Assembly: GCA_019059635.1 (NCBI GenBank)
Contig: JAGVRJ010000001.1
Span: forward strand, 62,001 to 126,000
Origin: Proales similis
Taxonomy: Eukaryota; Rotifera; Eurotatoria; Ploima; Proalidae
DNA: 64,000 bases
Direction of reading: 5' to 3'
This document shows, one piece after another, positions 55,415-64,000 of the stretch. Within the stretch, counting starts at the first letter, position 1; the number at the start of each line of letters is the position of its first letter. Under the pieces are notes generated by a model. It was not told where the DNA came from. It saw only the letters and a program-made list of their open reading frames with translations, and made no database searches. The position numbers were made by a program, and so were the translations under genes.

Positions 55415-56624
55415 ATGGAAAACAGAGGCGAGGATGAGGAGAAAATTCTGGCTCCTTATCGATACTTGAGCGAACAGCCGGGCAAGATGATTCGAACGCA
55501 GTTGATTCGCTCGTTCAACGTTTGGCTTGGAGCCTCTCAGCAAGCGCTCGAGCAAGTTTCTCGAGTCATTGAACTCTTGCACAATTCCAGTCTGTTGTAA
55601 GAGCATGCATCTTCATCCGCTCCAAAGTTGACTTTGATTTATCGGAAACCAGAGTGGACGATATTGAGGACGGCTCGGTGCTCAGACGCGGCAAAAAAGT
55701 GGCACACGAGCTATTCGGTCTGGCATTGACGCTCAACTCGGCCAACTATGTCTATTTCGTGGCACTCAAGCACATTTTAGAAATGAACATTACCAACGGC
55801 GCTCGAATTTATTGCGGTATTTTCATTCTCAGACGGTTTCTTTCGCCCTCTCTACGATTATGATTTATGTGTCGATTTGATTGAAGAACAAATGCTCGAG
55901 CTGCACGAAGGACAAGGCCTTGAAATTTGGTATCGTGACAACTTTGTGTGTCCAAGCGAGCAAGAGTACACACGTCTGGTCGATAAGAGTGAGTAAAATT
56001 ACGTTGGCCGGCACCGATTTCTCTTACCAATTGCTATTATAAGAGACTGGCGGCCTTTTCAAAATGGCCATTCTACTTCTACAAGAGCACAGCAACGACA
56101 AACGCGATTACGCAGCGCTTGTTAATCAGCTCGGGCAATTTTTTCAAATTCGCGACGATCTGGCCAATCTCTGCTCTGAAGAGTACGCCGATCAAAAGAG
56201 CTATTGCGACGATATAACCGAGGGCAAGTTCTCCTATCCAGTGATCCACGCCTTGGCCAATTCAAAAGAATCCAATCTGCTTTTGGGTGAGTCCGTCCGC
56301 AAGTCTCTTGCTCTCAAGCCGGTTCTAAGCCTTTGTGTGATAGATATTCTTCGCCAGAGAAGTCAGAATATACACGACAAACGAAAAGCACTTCGAATCA
56401 TGTTTGAGGCAGGTAGCCTTCACTACACGGTAGATCATCTTAAGCAGATGCGGCAAAGGTGAAAAGAACTTCAACTATTGAAAAGCTCTTTTTATCAAAA
56501 AATTGCCAATCTTAGCATTTTTCGCGAAATCGAGACGCTTGGCGGCAATCAAGCGCTTGAAAAGCTAGTCAGCGCCTTGTTCGAATTCGTCGACTCGCCG
56601 CTTCCTGCATTTAGTTTCGAATAA
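55415..56624 (+). CDS. GGPS1: Geranylgeranyl diphosphate synthase
   Basis: Five exons: 55415-55596, 55653-55816, 55887-55988, 56044-56458, 56516-56624; 323 residues (human 300). Adds isopentenyl units to make the C20 donor for protein prenylation. First aspartate motif VDDIED, split from the upstream helix by intron 1; LELHEGQGLEIWYRD; KTGGLF; second motif FQIRDDLANL with FSYP after EGK. PYRYLSEQPGK and LHNSSLL match the human start. The exon 2/3 junction keeps the spacing to LELH exactly only with the 70 bp intron. A loop of about 20 residues near 56280-56345 is longer than in human. The TAA stop overlaps an AATAAA. Confidence 0.95.
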
Positions 56625-56625
56625 A
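56620..56625 (+). other. AATAAA overlapping the GGPS1 stop codon
   Basis: The TAA at 56622-56624 lies inside AATAAA. The next gene, convergent, ends 141 bp away. Confidence 0.5.
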
Positions 56626-56765
56626 TATTCGACGAATTTTATAGAAGATGTTTTTATTTCCTAATCGGCAATTCTTAAACTACTGAGCAGCTGACAGGAG
56701 ATTAGAAAGGCACCAAAGGTGCTCGTGGTTTTCCTAAATCGTTGGTCGTTAATCGAAATTTGAAG

Positions 56766-57791
56766 CTACAAATTGGCCGGACTGTTTTGATTGGCCAGCG
56801 CAAGCGAGTCGGTCAAAAGAGACCAGAAGCGGTCCACATTCATTTTGAGACACACGTAAGCGTTTGGCGTCTTTTTAGACATGCCATAAATATCGCACAC
56901 AGTTTGACCGTAAGAGAGTTCGCTCTTGGTCTCGATGTCCACTCTCATTAGCCGGTACTCGAACATTGCCGGTTCGATGACGAGCGCCACAGCGCAAGGG
57001 TCGTGCAAAGGAGGGTCCTGCATGAAAAACACCTGCTTATAGCTGTTCTTGAAAAACAAGAGCAAATCTCTGACTATATGGCTGAAGCCGGAGCCCATGT
57101 CTATTTGATCTAGCACTTGCTGGCTGACCAGCGCCGTGTGAGTGACTTCGAGTGGGACCATGTAAATAGGCACCGACGACTCGAACACAATATGAGCGGC
57201 TTCGGGATCCACCTGAATGTTGAACTCGGCCACTGCACCTGTGTTACCTACTCCGCAGGCGCCGCCCATCAGGCAGATTTTCTCAATATAATCCACTGAG
57301 TCCGGATAATTGATGAAGAGGAGAGCAAGGTTGGTTAGAGGCCCCACAGCTATGAATGTCACTTTTTCGCCAGCGCTCTTCAGCTGCTCGTAAATCATTG
57401 TGGTGAAATGTACAGGCCTCGAATTTATTTCGTTTAGATGCTGCACTGCGGCATCTGGCAGACTTGGAAACTTGGTATCCGAATGGGTTTCGAGGCCCGA
57501 CTCGCCGTGAATCTCTTCGCACAGCGGAGGAGTGCGCATCAGCGGTTTTGAGCAGCCTTGAATGAGGGGAAATGGGAGGCGATTCTCATTTTGCGGCCGG
57601 ATAAGGCCCATAAGATTGAGCGCATTTAGCGCGTTGTTGGTAGTTTTGGCGATTGTCTGATTGCCACAAACAGTTGATATTCCGAGGAGCTCGATTCTGG
57701 CCGAATAAGCGGCCAATAGAATTGCAAAGCAATCATCATGGCCTGGATCGCAGTCCAGCCAGCACTTGGTTCTCGCTCTGTCTCCTTCCAT
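56766..57791 (-). CDS. Inosine-uridine-preferring nucleoside hydrolase
   Basis: Single exon, 341 residues. Calcium-dependent hydrolase that splits ribonucleosides to base and ribose. N-terminal DCDPGHDDCFAIL is the DxDxxxDD metal site; the VCGNQT segment, LMGGA, EFNIQVDPEAA and the late HDP (LHDPCAVAL) complete the active site. Part of the IUNH family that occurs in bacteria, protists, plants and many invertebrates but not mammals. Length is typical. It is convergent with GGPS1. The function in animals is unclear, most likely nucleoside salvage. Confidence 0.94.
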   Translation of the reverse strand: MEGDRARTKCWLDCDPGHDDCFAILLAAYSARIELLGISTVCGNQTIAKTTNNALNALNLMGLIRPQNENRLPFPLIQGCSKPLMRTPPLCEEIHGESGLETHSDTKFPSLPDAAVQHLNEINSRPVHFTTMIYEQLKSAGEKVTFIAVGPLTNLALLFINYPDSVDYIEKICLMGGACGVGNTGAVAEFNIQVDPEAAHIVFESSVPIYMVPLEVTHTALVSQQVLDQIDMGSGFSHIVRDLLLFFKNSYKQVFFMQDPPLHDPCAVALVIEPAMFEYRLMRVDIETKSELSYGQTVCDIYGMSKKTPNAYVCLKMNVDRFWSLLTDSLALANQNSPANL

Positions 57792-58031
57792 CTATTCGTG
57801 TGCAGCAAACGAGACCTTGCTTCTAAATAATGCAGCTTCATGGCAGCCAAAGATAAGATTAGAACGAGCTAGGCGAAGAAGACGACTCGTTTTAAGTCCT
57901 CTTGTCTCATTTGCGTGGCTTTAATTTCTCAATTGCAATTATTAAGTAGATGAGAGAAGAGATTCAGACGAATTTAATTGTATTTAATATTTTAGAATAA
58001 ACGAAATAAATTTGATCAGAGCAATAAGAAT

Positions 58032-59311
58032 TTAGAGCAGCTTTTCAATTTCCTTCATGAAAGATTCATATGCAGCGTCTGTTGAGCCAGTGGCTTTTTC
58101 CGGCTCGCTCGGGCGTGCCTCACTCGCCGGATTGTAGGCAGCGTACGCTTGTTGTTGACGATGAAGATAATTTTGAGGAATTTCATGACTAGGTCTCTTC
58201 TGCTCGTGTACATTGGTGCCTGTTTTTTTCAGCAACAGATGTGTGGGAACAAACTTTGTCAGCTCGGCGATTTTGTTCCTGAGCACTGGCTTTGCCTCAA
58301 TTGTCGTTGATGCAGACGAGCTCAACACACTGGCCACCGATTTGGGCTCAGACTCGATCGGTTTGTTTTGAACGTGTATCGTAGGCTGAATTTGCTTAGA
58401 GCTCATTGCTGGAGCAGAGATCGGCGGTTGATTTGATACAACGCTTGGCCGAATCGGCGCCGCCCGTGGCAAGAAAGGCTGCGAATGAGCCGCCATGAGG
58501 CTTGGAGGCATGAAGTTCGTGGTCGGTAATGACGAGGCGGCTATTGGACCGGTCTGGCTCATGATTGGAAGTTTCATTGCTTCAGAGTGATCTGAAAATC
58601 GCACTTTTTTCGCCTGACTCTCTTCCTCGTCCGTGTCAGTTCTGAGATCGAACTCGGCCAAGTCCGGAGGAACTCCGCTTGGAGGCGCGGGCACCTTTCT
58701 CAGATCAATCGACGATTTGAGCAGATTGTCGATTGAGGCTTGATAAGAAGAAGAAGAAGGAACTGTCGCCGGAGTAGAGGGGATCAAAAATGGAAATGAG
58801 TTTGACATGGTCGGTGACGTGTCGGGCAGCGGAATATCTTCCAGTTTCACATTTAAAGCCTGCATACAAGCGTCATGATATTTGGCGCGATCCTGATGCC
58901 TTCGGTCGTAATCGGCCTCGATAATTTTTAGCTCGTTCGCCTGGACTGGGTCCTCTCGGACGTAGTATTGAAGTATTTTGGCAAACGCCTCTTTCAGCTT
59001 CTTGCGCTTATCTTGGATAACTTTTGCGCTGTAGGGCGGCGGATTATTCAAATCGAACTCAATGTTGTCAAGCTCTTCCATTTCGTTGATCAGCGAGCGA
59101 GGGTCCCTTTGTTTGATCACTGCCTCTCTGACCTGCTGTCTTTGCTTGCGATTTTTCTTCAACTCCTTTCGACGAGCCTCTTTGCCTTTAAAGTAGGAGA
59201 GCGATGTAATTTTAATCAGCGCCATTTGCGTCATCATGTTCACTTACGCGCCTGGTCAGTAGGGTTCATGAACTTGCCGGCTTTGGTGCTGCTTATCGAC
59301 CGGCGCCCCAT
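58032..59311 (-). CDS. WBP11: WW domain-binding protein 11 (splicing factor)
   Basis: Two exons: 59311-59248 and 59185-58032; 405 residues. The N-terminus MGRRSISSTKAGKFMNPTDQARKEARRKELKKNRKQR is split across the intron and nearly identical to human WBP11. The KVIQDKRKKLKEAF helix and the IPLPD motif follow. The middle is disordered and Pro/Ser-rich; the VRFSD motif (human VRFAD) is kept. The C-terminus has AELTKFVPTHL and YESFMKEIEKLL (human AEITRFVPTAL, YEAFMKEMEGLL). Human WBP11 is 641 residues; the long proline-rich WW-binding tracts are much shorter here. Works with PQBP1 in the spliceosome. Confidence 0.94.
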
Positions 59312-59435
59312 TTTCTGCGCTACTCTTTGCCAAAATTCAAAATGCTTCAATTTTTCGGTTTTTAAATGTATTTCAGATATTTTATGCGTCACTAAACCAA
59401 ATTTACAAAAGTTCAACTAGCCAGAGAATCGATTC

Positions 59436-60389
59436 TCAGCTGGGAAGGTATGCTCGACAATTAGAGGCGCCGCATCTGCACAAAGTTCGAGATGAACAGG
59501 ATGAGTTTGAACTGTCCTCTCCACCTACACTGCCGCAGTAATCGTAGGTAAGCTCTTCGCCAGACTCAATGTCCCTGAGAGCGAACAAGGCGCCATGAGG
59601 CAGCATGCAATCAGTTCGAGCTGGAATAACGACAAGATTCGGCGAGCAACTATGATTTATGAAGCGAGCTTCGTTCGAGTAGTCCCGAGCATCGATAACA
59701 GTCACGAGCTGGCCACTTAAAGTGTGCTCCTTCAGGTAGAGAAGGTAATTGGGCTCGTTTTGACGCATCGAGAGGCGAATCTCAGCTTCTTGCTCACTCA
59801 GCACCTCGCCCATGTACTCGATAACGAACGATCGTGCTGGTATGAATTGCAGCGTCTTCAGGCCGTAACCTTTTGATTCAGTGCTGAAAATTTCAATCTC
59901 AAACCGACAGCCGTTTTGAATCCATCGATTGTTACAACTCTGCTCGATGCAGCTACATCCCGGATGGCATTCGTTTATCGGACGATAAAAGCTCAAATTC
60001 CATTTATCAAGTTCGGTAATATCACCGATGTTGAGACGTCCAGTATTGTCAAACATGGGACAGCAGTCGCACTGGTCGTCGGTACAATCTGAGTTCAATA
60101 GTTCTGGATTGAAAAAAAGAAGAGAGAAGTAGTGATGGCCAAAATCTCAAAACCTTGGCTCTGGCACTTGCAGCCCAGAGTAGATGCATTCCAGTCATCG
60201 CTTGAGCAGCCTGGGCCGGGAATGTTACCTGCGATTTGCTAAAACAGCTTTTTATGGTTTAATAATGAAATTTTTTATTAAAAAAAAAACTCTCACAATG
60301 TACATCCGGCTCATTTGCTTGTTGACGTTCAAAGTCAATTTGAGTGAATTGAATGTAGCGCCAGAACCTAGTTAACACAACTCGCACAT
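59436..60389 (-). CDS. SET-domain histone methyltransferase, SETMAR type
   Basis: Four exons: 60389-60377 (13 bp), 60317-60297 (21 bp), 60228-60154, 60103-59436; 258 residues. Pre-SET cysteines (CKCQ, CTDDQCDCC, CHPGCSC...SCNNR) hold a zinc cluster. SET core: KGYGLKTLQFIPARSFVIEYMGEVL, NYLLYLKEH, RFINHSCSPNL (cofactor and catalytic site), ELTYDY. The post-SET CRCGASNCRAYL ends the protein. The wording follows the SET half of human SETMAR (GWGLRTLEFIP, RFLNHSCEPNL, CYCGAKSC.AFLP). There is no transposase half, as expected outside primates. SETMAR is reported to methylate H3K4/H3K36. The first two exons are tiny and rest on splice consensus plus phase, so the start is less sure than the rest. 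Confidence 0.85.
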
Positions 60390-60831
60390 GATTGCGCTCG
60401 ACGAGATTTGAATATTTTTTTCTTTGCCAATGCTGCTTTCCGGTGCCAAGATTTTTCTCTGATTAACCACGTGGACTAAAACTTTCTAATTGTGATTGCT
60501 TTTTATTAGTATTATGAAGGTCGAAGTGAAATGTGTCTGAAAACCAATATTAGAATTGAGTTCAAGTGAAACGGAGTCGTATTGAGACACTGTGTTAGCA
60601 ACTTGAGCCGAAGCAAAAGGCGGAAGCAGGCCGGTTAAAACACAAATCGTGCTGATTTGAAAAAACGAGGCTTTATATTGAAAAAGTAATTTACACGCTT
60701 ATGTAAGTCACGTTATCGGAAACGATGTTCTGGCCCCCCTTTCAGACTTTATATAAATTCGAGGCAGACGAGATCGGTCGAGATTGAGAAAAAAAAATTC
60801 TGACGCAAAAAGTTGAGATCGTTATTCGAGT
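60390..60831. other. Divergent promoter region
   Basis: Head-to-head spacer between the SET gene (-) and DEG/ENaC member 2 (+). Contains a TATA-like element at 60749-60757. Confidence 0.5.
60749..60757 (+). promoter_or_regulatory. TATA-like box of DEG/ENaC member 2
   Basis: Sequence ttatataaa at this position, about 80 bp before the start codon. Initiation about 30 bp downstream would give a 5' UTR near 50 bp. Confidence 0.5.
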
Positions 60832-62468
60832 ATGCAGTTCTACGAAGTAAAAAAAGAACCTACTCTATTCAGACGGCTCAGGGCGCAGTTGAAAGAGAAT
60901 GCCGAATCGTCGACAAGTCACGGCGTGGCGAACATTGCGCGCAGCACCAATACCTTTCTTCGTGTAGTTTGGTCTCTAGCCACTCTTGCCTCGTCGGGAT
61001 ACTGCGCCTATCTACTCGTGCAGAGCATCATTCAGTTCTTGAGCTATCCGGTGGCGACCAACATTCAAACTCTAATTGAACAGCCGACCGTGTTTCCCAC
61101 GATCTCTTTCTGCAACTTAAATCCGTTTCGAACCGATGACGATCAAGTGCTCGCAGACCTTAAGAGTATAATCACAAACAGCTCTGACAGCTCCGAGAAC
61201 TTGTTAAACAGCCAAGGCCATCCAACCTATTTCCACAACAGAATGGTGAAAATTGTTGCATCAGAAGTGGCGGAATGGAGCGACGAGCAGAAAAAAAACT
61301 TTGGCTACCAGCTGCACAACATGCTTGTCTTATGCTCATTTAACAAGCGGTCGTGCAACTACCAAGACTTTGAATGGTACTATGATTTCTACTACGGCAA
61401 CTGCTACCGTTTCAACGGCAACGGCTCTCGTATGGTCGGCACAGACGGCAAAGAGGCCAGCTTGCGCCTCGAGCTCTACTTGGGCAATTCGTCAGTTGAA
61501 AACAGCTATCGAATAAAAAACGGTATCCGCGTGGTCATTCACAATCATACGCAAACAGACGTGTTTATGAACGATCAAGGCTTTGACGTGAGCTCAGGTC
61601 TTTCGACCAATCTAGCCATTCGGCGAACAAACTACAATCGCCTGCCGTCACCCTACAGCGATTGTATTGCAGATCTTAGTGCCAACTCAGAGAAAAAAAC
61701 TGATGTCATGAAAGTGATGTTCGAGTTTCTCAATTTTCCTCAGTATTCTCAGCGCAGCTGTCTAAATCTGTGCTATCAGCAGGAGCTGTACTTTAGCTGT
61801 TCATGCTCAGAGCCATCTATCACACCTTACTACAATAAAAAATACGCCAAGTGTACCAACTTAAATCAAACATTCTGCTTGGAGCAAACCTATCTCAATT
61901 TCTATTCAGATCCGCAAAAGTACTGTTCAGAGTCTGGAGTTTTCTCTTGCCCTTCAGGTTCGTCTTGCAATTTTGATTCACTTTGTGAGTTGATAAATAA
62001 AAAGAAATTTTTCCTTTTCTAGAATGCAAACGACAAGAGTTCACAGTCGAAATATCTCAATCGGATTACATGAACGAATGGTACTGGAGCACGCTTGAGA
62101 GTTTTGCCGAAAAGTTCCTGCCTTTTATTCCAGCTCTCACTCTCAACTTTTTGAATAACGTGATCGCCAAATTGAACGGCGTAGAAGAAGCCAAGCGAGA
62201 CATGCTCTCAGTGAGCTTCTATTACGCCAACACAGCGATTGTGGAAGTTGAAGAGCGTCCACTCATCGATATTGGGTCACTATTGACCAACTTTGGCGGC
62301 CAGCTGGGCTTGTTTGCTGGCATGTCATTTCTGAGTTTCTTGGAGCTTTTCGATCTAGCGGTCAAGTTGCTTCTCATTTGCTTTAGATCTTTGAAAAAGA
62401 CGAATTCAGTTCAGGCAAGCAGCGGACATTCAGGACATTCCCGTTCAACTATTGAGGCTTTTAATTAA
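60832..62468 (+). CDS. DEG/ENaC-family sodium channel subunit, member 2
   Basis: Two exons: 60832-61957 and 62023-62468; 523 residues. N-terminal SHGVANI is the HG gating motif. Membrane segment 1 is at about residues 42-65. FPTISFCNLNPFR is the family post-TM1 motif. The extracellular cysteine pattern includes NCYRFNG, YSDC, CLNLCYQQELYFSCSC and an extra CPSG before the intron. Segment 2: LLTNFGGQLGLFAGMSFLSFLEL, with the GxS filter as G-M-S. Close paralogue of member 3 across the tail-to-tail junction and more distant from member 1. Ligand or stimulus unknown. Confidence 0.93.
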
Positions 62469-62519
62469 CTCGAGTCTGGAGTTGGAAAAAATTTCATTTT
62501 TAAATTGATTTTATTCGGA

Positions 62520-64000
62520 TTAAACTTTGAATAAATTTGAGAGCACACCGGGAGCAAACAATTTCTCTAAGCAGATAAAGCAGAATTTAAGAAACAAGTC
62601 GAAAATCTCCAACAAGCTGAGAAACGACATGCCAGCAAAAAGGCCGAGTTGGCCGCCGAAATTAGTGAGAAGAGTCTGCCATTCGAACATGGGCTGCTCG
62701 GTAACTTTGGCGTATGAAAGATCGGCGTAGAAAAAGCTAACGGACAACAAGTCTCTTTTGGCCTCTTCATACGATTGAATGCCGGGCAGAATAGAAGTGA
62801 AAAAGTCATCGTCGGATTTGTTTCGCAAATCAATCGAGAACTGACGGCCGTAAGGAATAAATTCCTTCAGCCAATTCCAGTAGGACCAGGTGACAAACTC
62901 GGACTGAGCTGTCTCAACGCTAAATCTACTGGTGCTACATTCTGAACGTTTAAAAAGAAATATAAATAAAGCTTAAGTCTCTTTTGTTCTTTTGCTTACC
63001 TGGCGGGCACTGGCGCAAGCCTTCGTCCAAGCACAACTTGACTGGATCGGAGTTGAATTCGCCGAATACTTTCTGAAAGCATTTCAAATGCTCATAGGAC
63101 GAGCAGATATTCTGCGCCGTGCCCTTGTAGCCCGAAATTGATGGATCGTAGCATTTACATCTGCTGGACAACAGGCGCTGGTAGCAAAATTTCTGGCAAG
63201 TTCTCTGCTTATATTGACGCTGAAATTGAAACAAGACTTTCATCATGGACGTTTGGTAGAACGTTTTGGGTCCAACGTTTTGAATGCATTCATTATATGG
63301 CCATGCAAGTCGGTTCTCGAACATGCGTCGAATCGCTACGCTTGTGGCTGCTCCGGGCGCAATATCGAACCCGTCGTCCTTGACCGAAATCGATTCGTCG
63401 GTGTGATTGCTGATTAGCACTCGAACGCCGCGCCGGTCGTTCACCGAATTTAGATCGCTTGAGTTTCCCACGTAGATCTCGAGCAGGAGACTGGCATCCG
63501 GTCCATTCTGGCCCACTCTTAGTTGGCCATGTCCGTTGAATTTATAGCAATTGCCGTAATCAAAGTCAAAGAACCACTCGAAATGGTCTGTGCCGCATGG
63601 CTCTTCATTGAATCGGCAAAATATAAGCATTTGATCGAGCGAGTAGCCAAACTTTCGCTTTTCTTCGTCGCTCCACTCGGACAAGTTGGCACCGACTCTG
63701 GTCAATATGCGGCTAAAGTAGAAAGACGGATGAAATCTTGGTGGGAGAACTCCATCGTTTTCGAGCATGATCTGCCGGATTTTGGCGGTCACGTTGCTAT
63801 CCTCGGTTCTGTACGGGTTCAGGTTGCAAAACGAAATGGTCGGAAAGCGTGTCGGCTGATCAGTGACTGTTTCTACTTTGCTCGTGACCGGCCTCTGATT
63901 GTAGAGGATTATGCTGCTTGCCAATGAATAGGCACAATAGGCTGATGAGGCCAAGAACACAATCAGCCAAAGGAAACGAATGATCGGATTCGAGTTCTGC
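62520..64000 (-). CDS. DEG/ENaC-family sodium channel subunit, member 3, partial at right edge
   Basis: Two exons seen: from the window edge to 63000 and 62941-62520; 473 residues visible, with only the N-terminal cytosolic part and possibly the start of segment 1 missing. FPTISFCNLNPYR, NCYKFNGHG, YNEC, CQKFCYQRLLSSRCKC and CPP before the intron parallel member 2. Segment 2 reads LLTNFGGQLGLFAGMSFLSLLEI. Intron position and phase match member 2, so the two are duplicates in inverted, convergent arrangement with stops only 51 bp apart. Confidence 0.93.

Noticed and set aside
55817-55886. A 16 bp intron in GGPS1 ending at the first ctcag
   Set aside because: The 70 bp intron in the same phase keeps the exact family spacing before LELH; 16 bp is below any plausible size here.
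59436-60389. A mariner transposase fused to the SETMAR-type SET domain
   Set aside because: The gene ends after the post-SET cysteines; no transposase motif lies downstream. The fusion is known from primates only.
1-64000. CRISPR arrays, insertion sequences or bacterial operons
   Set aside because: Spliced animal genes fill the window. No spaced direct repeats, transposase genes or terminal inverted repeats were seen.

Overview
The window is nuclear DNA of a small, gene-dense animal. Nearly all recognisable genes are metazoan families: Tweety channel, tetraspanin, TMEM201, STRAD, WBP11, NSUN5, CLP1, PPP2R3C, SMC2, DEG/ENaC channels and rhodopsin-type GPCRs. Introns are mostly 50-75 bp with GT-AG borders, plus three GC-AG introns. 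Genes sit 50-1400 bp apart on both strands. The species cannot be named from sequence alone. The receptor and channel types would suit a micro-invertebrate of the spiralian type, but that is inference. I spliced each multi-exon gene by hand, requiring consensus borders, an open frame and, where a family is known, alignment with remembered homologues. Exon coordinates are given in each entry.

Layout. 1-5300: a secreted Gly-Pro-Leu-Gly repeat protein (cut by the left edge), Tweety and a trypsin-like protease, all minus. 5.6-17.7 kb: a tandemly duplicated convergent gene pair, MATE transporter A (+) facing a 1260-residue C-type-lectin/EGF membrane protein (-), then MATE B (+) facing an EGF membrane protein (-). 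18-26.3 kb: sirtuin (-), tetraspanin (+), beta-1,4-galactosyltransferase-like enzyme (-), MATE C (-). 27-32.7 kb: TMEM201 and SMC2 (+). 34-44.6 kb: a secreted leucine-rich protein (+), three related GPCRs (-) with CLP1 and a small orphan gene (+) between them, and a divergent GPCR (+). 44.7-64 kb: a DEG/ENaC channel (-), NSUN5 (+), a condensation-type acyltransferase (-), SLC25A16 (+), PPP2R3C (+), STRAD (+), GGPS1 (+), a nucleoside hydrolase (-), WBP11 (-), a SETMAR-type SET methyltransferase (-), and two more DEG/ENaC channels tail to tail, the last cut by the right edge.

The genes do not form one pathway. The housekeeping genes appear independent. The accessory part consists of expanding families of membrane transporters, receptors, channels and lectin/EGF surface proteins. 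The strongest signal is recent sequence homogenisation between paralogues. Two GPCR genes 4 kb apart share a 919 bp GC-rich core with only two mismatches, while their N-terminal tips and C-terminal tails are unrelated. MATE A and B share promoter, introns and eight exons, then diverge abruptly inside exon 8.
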